DNA from: Thalassotalea mangrovi
GTDB lineage: Bacteria > Pseudomonadota > Gammaproteobacteria > Enterobacterales > Alteromonadaceae
NCBI RefSeq assembly: GCF_005116735.1
Contig: NZ_SWDB01000033.1
Span: forward strand, 1-64,000
Length of the DNA stretch: 64,000 nucleotides
Direction: 5' to 3'
The notes beneath the pieces are model-generated. The model worked only from the letters and a program-made list of their open reading frames with translations. It was not told where the DNA came from and did no database searches. The position numbers and the translations under genes are program-made. Below, piece after piece: positions 8,495-16,470 of this stretch. The first letter of the stretch is position 1. Each line of letters opens with the position of its first letter.

Positions 8495-9292
8495 TTATTG
8501 TGCGGTCCAGGCACCATCCATAGGTAACGAAGCGCCACTAATTGTCCTCGCAGCATCCGAACATAAAAACAAGATGAACTCACCGATTTGTGAAGGGTTC
8601 ATCATTTCCGGAACCGGTTGCTTAGTACTGACAATTTCCCGCTTTGCCTGCTCGAAAGGAATGTTTTTCCTGTCGGCAAATTCCTGAATCTGATTAGACA
8701 GTATCGGGGTATCAACCCAGCCAGGGCAGATCGCATTAACCGTGATCCCCTGATCAGCATTTTCTAACGCGGCGACTTTGGTCAAGCCAACAATGCCATG
8801 TTTTGCCGCGCAATATGCCGACTTTTTCACGGATGCAACCAGGCCATGAACTGAGGCAATGTTAATGATACGACCCCATCCCTTTTTCTTCATTGCTGGT
8901 ATCGCCTTTTGCATAGCAAAGAAAGCCGCTGATAAGTTAATCGCGATGATCGCGTGCCACTGGCTAGCAGGAAAGGTATCAATTTCTTCGGTATGCTGGA
9001 TGCCAGCATTGTTTACCAGGATATCGATACTCCCCATGTCAGCAACCGACCGCTCCATCAACCGGTTGATTTGTTCGACACAGGTCAGGTCCGCATCATC
9101 AAATAATGCCCGAACTTTGTACTGTTGGATAAATTGCTGAGCCAGTTGTTGGCCTTCGGCTTCTGACATTAACCCGTGTAAAACAATATCGGCACCATTA
9201 CTGGCAAGTACGTGTGCGGTTGCCAATCCAATACCACTGGTGGAGCCAGTGATTAGCGCGACTTTCCCCCGAAGAGGTTGATGATCTTGCAT
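8495..9292 (-). CDS. bdhA: D-3-hydroxybutyrate dehydrogenase (SDR)
   Basis: A 265-residue short-chain dehydrogenase of the 3-hydroxybutyrate dehydrogenase type, which interconverts D-3-hydroxybutyrate and acetoacetate with NAD. Visible features are the nucleotide motif TGSTSGIG (15-22), NNAG (94-97), Ser147, Tyr160 and Lys164 in YCAAK, and the family signatures NAGIQHTEEIDTFP and QEFADRKNIPFEQAKREIV. It is cytoplasmic. The divergent neighbour is a GntP permease, the usual partner for hydroxybutyrate uptake, so the pair probably allows use of hydroxybutyrate from outside or from PHB breakdown. No acetoacetate-CoA transferase lies in the window. Confidence 0.93.
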   Translation of the reverse strand: MQDHQPLRGKVALITGSTSGIGLATAHVLASNGADIVLHGLMSEAEGQQLAQQFIQQYKVRALFDDADLTCVEQINRLMERSVADMGSIDILVNNAGIQHTEEIDTFPASQWHAIIAINLSAAFFAMQKAIPAMKKKGWGRIINIASVHGLVASVKKSAYCAAKHGIVGLTKVAALENADQGITVNAICPGWVDTPILSNQIQEFADRKNIPFEQAKREIVSTKQPVPEMMNPSQIGEFILFLCSDAARTISGASLPMDGAWTAQ

Positions 9293-9367
9293 ATAATTCC
9301 CTGTGATTTGTTATAAGCCTAATCTGATTCAGGATTAAACTAATGAACAAAAATCAAGGCGGCTACT

Positions 9368-9379
9368 GTACTATAGTAC
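9368..9379. promoter_or_regulatory. Palindrome in the divergent bdhA/gntP promoter region
   Basis: A perfect 12-bp palindrome, GTACTATAGTAC, lies in the 162-bp gap between the two divergent hydroxybutyrate genes, where an operator for both would be expected. No regulator gene adjoins it, so its role is inference only. Confidence 0.35.
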
Positions 9380-9454
9380 TATGCCCACATAGCTTTAGCT
9401 TGGCGCAGAATTGCGTGATAATAAAATGATAATAATAAGAAGAAAGGAACATCT

Positions 9455-10756
9455 ATGCTGAGTTTTATCGGACTGATTGCCGGCCTGGCAGTACTGATCG
9501 TACTGACGATTCGCGGTTGGAGTCTATTTATCACTGCACCTCTGTGTGCTCTGGGTGTGGCACTGACCAGTGACCTTGCCATCTTTCCTGTTAATGCCGA
9601 TTTAAATTTTATTAATGCCTACATGCAGGGCTTTTCCGGATTTATCGCTGCCTGGTTTTTTATGTTTTTCCTCGGTTCACTATTCGGAAAATTCATGGAA
9701 GACACCGGCGCCGCTGACAGTGTGGCGCGATGGATCGTTGACAAATTAGGGATGAAGCATGCGGTTGCCGCTGTGGTCCTGGCTTGCGCGGTATTGACGT
9801 ACGGTGGTGTCAGTGTGTTTGTCGTTGCTTTTTCCGTATACCCGATGGCGTTAAGCCTGTTTAAAGATGCCAACTTGCCGCGCCGTTTTATCCCGGCAGC
9901 ACTCGCCTTTGGCTCGGTGACTTTTACCATGACTTCTGCCGGCTCGCCGGAGATTCAAAACTGGATCCCAATAAAATACCTGGGTACCTCTCCCTATGCT
10001 GGCTGGGAAGTAAGTTTGGTAGTTGCTATTTTTATGGCGTCATTCGGTTTTTGGTGGCTGAAACGGATGATCGGCAAAGCTGTTGCTAATGGCGAAGTAT
10101 TTGATGCACGGGCAGACGATCCGGAAATTCCCGAACGAGATTACCCTCATCCAGTCACCGGCGTCATTCCATTGCTGGTTGTATTGGCCTGTTCATTCTT
10201 GTTGCACGAACAGTTACAGCAATCGGCATTGATTGTTGCGTTACTGGCCGGGGTTATCAGCATATTGGTGATTAACTATAAACACTTTCACAATATCAAT
10301 CATGCGGTAACTGAAGGGACAAGTGGCGCCCTAATCGCGCTTGGCAACACAGCAGCGGTTGTTGGCTTTGGTTCTGTAGCCAAGTCAACTGAGGCCTTTC
10401 AGGTAGCGGTAAACTTTATGACTCAGCTGCCCGGAAATGAATTAATCGGGGCTGCGGTGGCGGTTAGTGTGATCGCCGGATTAACCGGCTCTGCATCAGG
10501 GGGTCAGGCTATCGCCCTGCCATTACTGGCGCCTCATTATATGGATCAAGGTGTTGAACCCGATGAATTACATCGCATCGTTGCTATCTCATCTGGCGCT
10601 TTAGATTCCCTGCCCCACAATGGTTATGTGGTAACCACCATCAGGGCCATTTGTAAGGAGACCCATGCCAATGCCTATTGGGCCGTTGGGGCATTGACGG
10701 TAGTGATCCCGGTCATCGGGGTGATATTAGCTATCACTTTGTTTAACTGGTTCTAG
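9455..10756 (+). CDS. GntP-family permease, probably for 3-hydroxybutyrate
   Basis: A 433-residue inner-membrane transporter of the GntP (gluconate permease) family with about 12 hydrophobic segments from residue 1 to the end. Conserved stretches include GGVSVFVVAFSVYPMAL, a glycine- and serine-rich segment near 325-345 (AGLTGSASGGQAIALP) and SSGALDSLPHNGYVVTT. GntP members carry gluconate, other sugar acids or 3-hydroxybutyrate with protons. Placement divergent from bdhA points to hydroxybutyrate. The start at 9455 has AAAGGA upstream. Gluconate or another small hydroxy acid remains possible. Confidence 0.88.
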   Translation: MLSFIGLIAGLAVLIVLTIRGWSLFITAPLCALGVALTSDLAIFPVNADLNFINAYMQGFSGFIAAWFFMFFLGSLFGKFMEDTGAADSVARWIVDKLGMKHAVAAVVLACAVLTYGGVSVFVVAFSVYPMALSLFKDANLPRRFIPAALAFGSVTFTMTSAGSPEIQNWIPIKYLGTSPYAGWEVSLVVAIFMASFGFWWLKRMIGKAVANGEVFDARADDPEIPERDYPHPVTGVIPLLVVLACSFLLHEQLQQSALIVALLAGVISILVINYKHFHNINHAVTEGTSGALIALGNTAAVVGFGSVAKSTEAFQVAVNFMTQLPGNELIGAAVAVSVIAGLTGSASGGQAIALPLLAPHYMDQGVEPDELHRIVAISSGALDSLPHNGYVVTTIRAICKETHANAYWAVGALTVVIPVIGVILAITLFNWF

Positions 10757-10770
10757 GTCAAACAAACAAC

Positions 10771-10807
10771 AAAAAGCGCCGCAGGGATAACCGAGCGGCG
10801 CTTTTTT
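10771..10807. terminator. Bidirectional rho-independent terminator
   Basis: AAAAAGCGCCGC (10771-10782), a 12-nt loop and GCGGCGCTTTTTT (10795-10807). It lies between the convergent GntP and AbgT genes and works on either strand. Confidence 0.93.
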
Positions 10808-10834
10808 CTTCAGGCTATTAAATTCTACCTGCGA

Positions 10835-12388
10835 TTAATTGACCATATATTCATAAGACGCTTGCAGTCCTAAAGGCAGGCCCAGCGCCCAGTAAGCCAT
10901 CAAGAATAATGTCCAGATAATCAAAAAGCTAATTGAGAACGGCAACATCATTGCGGTTAAGGTACCAATCCCGGCACTGGTAACATAACGCTGACAAAAT
11001 ACCACAACTAATGGAAAGTATGGCATTAACGGCGTAATGATATTGGTACTGGAATCACCAATTCGATAGGCTGCCTGGGCCAGATCCGGAGAGATCCCCA
11101 GTTGCATCAACATAGGAATAAAAATAGGCGCCAACAACGCCCATTTTGCCGACGCTGAACCGACAAATAAATTAATAAACCCGGTTAGAATAATGATACC
11201 GGTGATAGTGATTCCCGCGGGTAACGCCATCGCTTTTAATGCTGCCGCGCCTTCCACTGCCAGCAAAATTCCCAGGTTTGATTGACCAAACGCATAAATA
11301 AACTGGGCAATGAAAAACATGATCACCAGGTAATAGCCCATGCTGGACATCGCCTTAGACATGCCTTCAATGAAAGTTTTCGAAGAATTGATCTTACCGA
11401 TGATAATGCCATACACCAAACCCGGGATCAGGAACAGTAGGAAAATCAATGGCACGATAGACTTCATTAATGGCGCCGCGAAGGCCGTTAACGTGCCGTC
11501 ATCAGCACGCCAGGATGAACTGGCTGGATACGCGGTTACGAATAAAATGGCTAGTCCGATAACCACTGAAACCATCGCCCAGCGCAATGCTTTGCGCTCG
11601 TTATCCTGCAAAGGTTCCATCGTCGGTAAATCGGATAAATCGCCATCCAGCTCATTTTTGGCAAGCTTCGGCTCAACGATTTTGTCGGTGATAAACCAAC
11701 CCAACGCAGTAACCACCAAAGCTGAAGCCGTTGTGAAGTAATAATTATTTAACGGATTAAGGACGATGTTCGGGTCTAGTAATTGCGCGCCTGCCTGAGA
11801 AATCCCCTGCAACATTGGATCTAGCGCTGATGGCACAAAGTTGGCAGAAAAACCACCGGAAACACCAGCGAACGCTGCCGCAATACCGGCTAACGGATGC
11901 CGTCCCGCAGCATAAAAGATAACCCCACCGAGTGGAATGACCAGCACGTAACCTGCATCAACCGCGGAATGACTGACAATGCCTACCAAAATAACCATAG
12001 GCGTCAGTAACCAGGTTGCGGTCTTTGCCATAATCGCCCGCAGGCCAGCATTGATAAAACCACTGTATTCGGCGACGCCGATACCTAACATGGCTACCAG
12101 TACCACACCAACCGGATGAAAATGAGAAAAGTTGGTCACCATGGAAGAAAAGAAAGCGGCCAGCGCGTCACCGGTCAATTGGTTATTAATCAGCAAGGCT
12201 TCGCCAGTTCTCGGATCGATGGCGTCAAAGTTGATACCCGACAGCGCCCAGGACAAAAGCCAGACGATAAATAGCAATGAAATAAATAATGCGGCAGGAT
12301 CGGGTAGTTTATTGCCAACAACCTCCACCCGGTCAAGGCACCGTTGTACTAACGACGGTTGCGGCAAAGAGACTTGCACGTCACTCAT
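10835..12388 (-). CDS. AbgT-family transporter
   Basis: A 517-residue inner-membrane protein of the AbgT family. Members import p-aminobenzoyl-glutamate (E. coli AbgT) or expel sulfonamides and folate-pathway metabolites (MtrF, YdaH). Family stretches include NKLPDPAALFISLLFIV near 26-42, HSAVDAGYVLVIPLGG, FAGVSGGFSANF and FVGSASAKWALLAPIFIPM, and RIGDSSTNIITPLMPYFP near the end. There are 9-11 hydrophobic segments. The start has a good AAGGAAG site upstream. No abgA/abgB peptidase genes accompany it, so a role in aminobenzoyl-glutamate use is not supported by context. It appears monocistronic. Confidence 0.92.
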   Translation of the reverse strand: MSDVQVSLPQPSLVQRCLDRVEVVGNKLPDPAALFISLLFIVWLLSWALSGINFDAIDPRTGEALLINNQLTGDALAAFFSSMVTNFSHFHPVGVVLVAMLGIGVAEYSGFINAGLRAIMAKTATWLLTPMVILVGIVSHSAVDAGYVLVIPLGGVIFYAAGRHPLAGIAAAFAGVSGGFSANFVPSALDPMLQGISQAGAQLLDPNIVLNPLNNYYFTTASALVVTALGWFITDKIVEPKLAKNELDGDLSDLPTMEPLQDNERKALRWAMVSVVIGLAILFVTAYPASSSWRADDGTLTAFAAPLMKSIVPLIFLLFLIPGLVYGIIIGKINSSKTFIEGMSKAMSSMGYYLVIMFFIAQFIYAFGQSNLGILLAVEGAAALKAMALPAGITITGIIILTGFINLFVGSASAKWALLAPIFIPMLMQLGISPDLAQAAYRIGDSSTNIITPLMPYFPLVVVFCQRYVTSAGIGTLTAMMLPFSISFLIIWTLFLMAYWALGLPLGLQASYEYMVN

Positions 12389-12725
12389 GGTTACTTCCTT
12401 ATTGTTATTGTTTTATTGATACCTATCAGCATTGAGGACTGTTAAGTTAGCGATCTTTTTATCGACATTTATTCGTATAAAATCGCTTGAACATCATCCG
12501 TATATTTTCATATTCACGGATTCGAAAACGCTCGCAAAACATTCTGAACAGATCCCATATCAATGCCAATTGATATTAGAAGGTTTCATACTAACCAAGT
12601 TTTAACCTTTGCTCAATTTCCCATCTTATTCTGTCGAAGAACTGCGCATTGATAATGAGCGCAATGCATCGATGTGAACCATATTAAATCAGCAGCCAAG
12701 ACTATTGCATACCTTATTCAGCAGT
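12389..12725. other. Intergenic region between gdhA and the AbgT gene
   Basis: About 340 bp upstream of the AbgT start and downstream of gdhA, both on the minus strand. AT-rich DNA near 12460-12500 may hold the AbgT promoter. I see no clear terminator hairpin with a T-run for gdhA, no repeat and no small gene. Confidence 0.4.
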
Positions 12726-14045
12726 TTAAATACCCTGTAATATCCTTGCCTGAACCAGTCGATTGAATGCAAAACTATTTGCCCCTTGCAGGTAATCGTT
12801 GCTTCCGTCAGACAGACAGTTATCGTGAATCTCATACATGGTTTCCTTTAAGCGCTGTTCCAGTTCTTCAAAAGAATGCGAACTAAACGACGCATTTTGT
12901 CCCATTTCGAATAACGAGACCGCTACCCCGCCAGCATTCACTGCTTTGGCCGGAGCGAAGGTTACCCGGGATTCACGAAAACATTTGATGGCCTCAGCAT
13001 CACACGGCATATTGGCTCCTTCAAAAATCCATTGCACCTTATTTTCAATGAGCTGTATGGCATCATCACCAGTTAGTTCATTCTGGGTTGCGCAGGGAAT
13101 CGCAATGTCGCAAGCGATTTGCCACGGCTTTTTATCTTGTTGCCAGTTAAGATTATGCTCATTGGCAAAGGCTTCAAGATTGGGAGAGTGTTGCGCCTGT
13201 AACAATTGTTCCAGCTGCGATTCATTGAGTCCCTTGTCGGTGTGCAAGCAGCCTTTACTGTTTGACAGGGTGAGCACTTTGGCGCCAAGCGCTATCGCCT
13301 TTTGCGCGGCATGCAATGCCACATTTCCCGCCCCGGAGATGCAAATCGTTTTGTCCTGTAAGGATGAACCCTGGGTTTGCAATGCGCGTTCGGCAAAAAA
13401 CAAAACGCCATATCCGGTTGATTCAATTCTCGCCGGACTGCCACCAAACTCGGTATCCTTGCCAGTTATGACGCCGGTAAATTGATTCTGCAGGCGACGA
13501 AAGCGGCCAAACAAGAATCCGATTTCACGGGTGCCAACGTTAATGTCGCCTGCAGGGACATCGGTATTCGGACCTATATGGCGAAATAATTCATCCATAA
13601 ACGCCTGGCAGAAGCGCATGATTTCCCGCTCTGACTTACCTTTAGGATCGAAATTAGAACCACCTTTCGCCCCGCCAATAGAAAGCCCGGTCAGTGCATT
13701 TTTAAAGGTTTGTTCCAGGGCAAGGAATTTGAGTACAGACTCAGTGACCGTAGGATGAAAACGCAGGCCGCCCTTGTACGGCCCAATTAAATTAGAGTGT
13801 TGCACACGCCAGCCCTGATTAACCTGCACATTACCGTCATCATCTACCCAGGGAACCTTAAAACTAATCACCCGATCCGGTAACAACAGGCGCTCAAGAA
13901 CGTTATCACCAACAAAACGCTCGTTTAATGACCGTTCCAGTTGGCTGTAATCCACCAATTCTTCTATGGCTTGCAGATATTCTTGTTCGCCTTCGTAATT
14001 ATGTTTTAACTTTTCTACCACTTGTTTGGCGTATTTTGACCTCAT
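12726..14045 (-). CDS. gdhA: NADP-type glutamate dehydrogenase
   Basis: A 439-residue hexameric-type glutamate dehydrogenase that makes glutamate from 2-oxoglutarate and ammonia using NADPH. The signature PYKGGLRFHPTV (89-100) and GGAKGGSNFDPKGKS with catalytic Lys127 are present, as are Asp167 in PAGDINVGTREIGF and a nucleotide-binding region (SGAGNVALHAAQKA) near 235-250. The length matches the roughly 447-residue E. coli enzyme. It is cytoplasmic and transcribed alone. NADP preference is inferred from overall similarity to the biosynthetic class. Confidence 0.95.
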   Translation of the reverse strand: MRSKYAKQVVEKLKHNYEGEQEYLQAIEELVDYSQLERSLNERFVGDNVLERLLLPDRVISFKVPWVDDDGNVQVNQGWRVQHSNLIGPYKGGLRFHPTVTESVLKFLALEQTFKNALTGLSIGGAKGGSNFDPKGKSEREIMRFCQAFMDELFRHIGPNTDVPAGDINVGTREIGFLFGRFRRLQNQFTGVITGKDTEFGGSPARIESTGYGVLFFAERALQTQGSSLQDKTICISGAGNVALHAAQKAIALGAKVLTLSNSKGCLHTDKGLNESQLEQLLQAQHSPNLEAFANEHNLNWQQDKKPWQIACDIAIPCATQNELTGDDAIQLIENKVQWIFEGANMPCDAEAIKCFRESRVTFAPAKAVNAGGVAVSLFEMGQNASFSSHSFEELEQRLKETMYEIHDNCLSDGSNDYLQGANSFAFNRLVQARILQGI

Positions 14046-14429
14046 CTATCGCGCTCTCTCTACCTCATAACATCTAATCACGCTTTACGGTGATCACTGG
14101 CTCGGGTTAATTAGGCAATTGCTACTCTTGCGTTAAAGCCTAATTAATTGCGAACAACTCAGTACCGTAATAGCCATAAAACTATTAGTGTAGCTGTTGG
14201 CAGCAAATGTGATTGAACCAGGTAAGGGTCAATTCTGATTCTTAAGGATTGAGCGCGGTGAAAAATGTAATGCCAAGTTTAGCGGGTATGACTTTAATCC
14301 AAAGCGATAGATTACTGGTTTGATTGAACGTAAGACAGAAACTGCCCAGACAAATAGAATTATTGGTCCGATACCTGCCCGCCGAACAGGTGTGGCAGGC
14401 AGATGACTTTGAGGGTAACCGTTTAAAGA
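14046..14429. other. Intergenic region upstream of gdhA and downstream of the GH43 operon
   Basis: A 384-bp spacer marking the left border of the arabinan island. It contains the inverted repeat at 14107-14147 and a smaller CCTGCC/GGCAGG inverted repeat near 14377-14400, without a T-run. No terminator with a clear T-run was found for the GH43 operon. Confidence 0.45.
14107..14147. promoter_or_regulatory. 10-bp inverted repeat upstream of gdhA
   Basis: TTAATTAGGC at 14107-14116 and its exact reverse complement GCCTAATTAA at 14138-14147 are separated by 21 bp. The repeat begins about 60 bp upstream of the gdhA start codon, a typical place for an operator. Which protein would bind is unknown. 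Confidence 0.45.
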
Positions 14430-15395
14430 TTATCGAGCCGGTTCGGTAATGCCTTCACTGGTCATAATAATCCGTTTTATGGTGCCATCAACATTATATT
14501 CCAGTTTATCAACAGCGACAGAGCGTCGATAACGTCCACCCGCACCTATGGCAGAATCGTGCTGAATAGCACTATTGTGATAAATGAAGTAATCCTTATT
14601 TTTAAATTCAATAATGGATTGGTGATTGGTTTCACTATTACCGGCAAGCTCATTTAACAAGCCTTTATATTGCCAAGGGCCGTGAATACTTTTACTCATT
14701 GCATAATGAATGGTTTCAGGAAAACCACTGGCATAGGATAAATAATAGTATTCTCCTTTTTTATGTAACCACAGTGCTTCGGTAAAGTTCGGCAAGTCCA
14801 ATACTTTTATCTCACCGTCAAGTTCGATCATATTGTCTTTTAGCTTCACATATTTAGGAACCAGGTTGCCGAAAAACATGTAGGCATCACCATTTTCTTC
14901 GATGTAAACCGCCGGATCGATATCATCCCAGTCATTGTCAGTCTGGGTCGTCATATCATTGGTCAGCAATGCACTACCACGAGCGTCCTTAAATGGCCCA
15001 TATGGAGAATCAGCCACCGCTACTCCGATGGCAAACCCGGGTTTTTCGCTATTGTGGTATACCGAGGTATAAAAATAAAATTTGCCATCTCGTTCGATCA
15101 TATGGGCTGCCCAGGCGTGTTTTTCGGCCCATTTAAAATCCGTGACTTTCATTATCGGCCCGTGGTGTTGCCAGTTCACCATATCGGTAGAACTAAACAA
15201 TAACCAATCGTTCATCTTGTAAAACGTATTATCGGTATCCTCATCATGACCTGTGTATAAAAATACCGTATCCTGATAAACGATAGCTGCAGGATCTGCG
15301 GTAAACATTTTATCAGTAATTGGATTCTTAGCGAGGCTGGGAACACTCCAGGTTAAACTGCTGGCAAGCAGCATCATTATTGTTTTTTTCATCAT
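14430..15395 (-). CDS. Exported GH43 glycosidase, tandem copy A
   Basis: A 321-residue glycoside hydrolase of family 43, probably acting on arabinose- or xylose-containing oligosaccharides. The signal peptide ends SLA before KNPITDKM. The catalytic residues are in place: base Asp34 in TADPAAI, Asp160 in DDIDPAV and acid Glu206 in FTEALWL. It is a single five-bladed propeller with no extra module. The next gene upstream encodes a close paralogue, clearly a tandem duplication. It is the last gene of a leftward set of four GH43 genes that begins with the endo-arabinanase. The linkage of the bond cleaved cannot be told; arabinan side chains or ends are likely from context. Confidence 0.9.
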   Translation of the reverse strand: MMKKTIMMLLASSLTWSVPSLAKNPITDKMFTADPAAIVYQDTVFLYTGHDEDTDNTFYKMNDWLLFSSTDMVNWQHHGPIMKVTDFKWAEKHAWAAHMIERDGKFYFYTSVYHNSEKPGFAIGVAVADSPYGPFKDARGSALLTNDMTTQTDNDWDDIDPAVYIEENGDAYMFFGNLVPKYVKLKDNMIELDGEIKVLDLPNFTEALWLHKKGEYYYLSYASGFPETIHYAMSKSIHGPWQYKGLLNELAGNSETNHQSIIEFKNKDYFIYHNSAIQHDSAIGAGGRYRRSVAVDKLEYNVDGTIKRIIMTSEGITEPAR

Positions 15396-15424
15396 TAACT
15401 CATTCTCTTTCGCCTGTTGCGCGT

Positions 15425-16408
15425 TTAATTAACCGGCTCAGTGATTCCCCGGCTGGTCATAACCACAGGTTTTAATGTACCATCTTGTCGATATTCCAAC
15501 TTATCGATGGCCACAGCTCGGCGGAATTCGCCACCTATGCCAATTGGCGAATTATGTTGCATCGCACCGGTGTGATAAATAAAGAAGTCATTGCCTTTGA
15601 ATTCAATAATCGATTGATGATTGGTGTTACTGTTGCCCGCCACTTCATTGAGCAGCCCTTTGTACTCCCAGGGACCATGAATGCTTTTACTCATCGCGTA
15701 ATGAATCGTTTCCGGCAAGCCACTGGCATAACTTAAATAGTAATTATCGCCTTTTTTATGGACCCACAGGGCTTCGGTAAAGTTGGGTATATCAATGACC
15801 TTGATGTCGCCATCCAACTCAACCATATTGTCCTTCAGCTTCACGTATTTGGGCACCGAATTGCCGAAGAACATATAGGCATCGCCATTATCTTCAATGA
15901 AAATTGCGGGATCGATATCATCCCAGTGAATCGGACTATGGTCGGTCATATCATTGGTGAGCAACGCACTACCGCGAGCATCTTTAAATGGTCCGGTTGG
16001 ACTATCCGCAACAGCAACACCGATGGCAAAACCTGGCTTTTCACCGCCAGCGTAATAAACCGAGGTGTAGAAATAGAACTTGCCATCACGTTCAATCATA
16101 TGCGCAGCCCAGGCTGAATTCTCCGCCCAGGCAAAGTCACTCACCTTTAAAATCGGGCCATGAGACTTCCAGTTGACCATGTCCTGGGAAGAAAACAGTA
16201 ACCAGTCATTCATCACAAAGCCCGGTTTTCCGGGCAATTGCTCATCATGCCCGGTATACAAATACACGGTATCCTGATGGACGATTGCAGCAGGATCAGC
16301 GGTAAACACCGAGTCAATGATCGGGTTTTTCGCCAGGCTCGTCAGTGGTTGACAGGTAACGGCCAGGGTAAAGCCTGATAGCATTAATTTATTTATCAAT
16401 TTTTTCAT
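15425..16408 (-). CDS. Exported GH43 glycosidase, tandem copy B
   Basis: A 327-residue family 43 hydrolase with a signal peptide (hydrophobic LSGFTLAVT, cleavage near SLA-KNP). Asp38, Asp166 (DDIDPAI) and Glu212 (FTEALWV) form the GH43 catalytic set. By eye roughly three quarters of its residues match copy A, with which it shares blocks such as FTADPAAIV, GFAIGVAVADSP and DARGSALLTNDMT. The main differences are the loop after GHDE (QLPGKPGFV here, DTDNTFYK in copy A) and the loop after NDMT. Those loops border the substrate pocket, so the pair may differ in substrate. Only 29 bp separate the two genes, consistent with co-transcription. Confidence 0.9.
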   Translation of the reverse strand: MKKLINKLMLSGFTLAVTCQPLTSLAKNPIIDSVFTADPAAIVHQDTVYLYTGHDEQLPGKPGFVMNDWLLFSSQDMVNWKSHGPILKVSDFAWAENSAWAAHMIERDGKFYFYTSVYYAGGEKPGFAIGVAVADSPTGPFKDARGSALLTNDMTDHSPIHWDDIDPAIFIEDNGDAYMFFGNSVPKYVKLKDNMVELDGDIKVIDIPNFTEALWVHKKGDNYYLSYASGLPETIHYAMSKSIHGPWEYKGLLNEVAGNSNTNHQSIIEFKGNDFFIYHTGAMQHNSPIGIGGEFRRAVAIDKLEYRQDGTLKPVVMTSRGITEPVN

Positions 16409-16470
16409 TATTCACATAACCTGAAATCGCTGAGCCGGTTATGGCTCAGCGATTGTTTCGTTAAATTAGA

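Noticed and set aside
9368-9379. Palindrome GTACTATAGTAC as a member of the arabinose motif set
   Set aside because: It shares only short ACTA runs with the TACTACAATA core and lies before unrelated genes.
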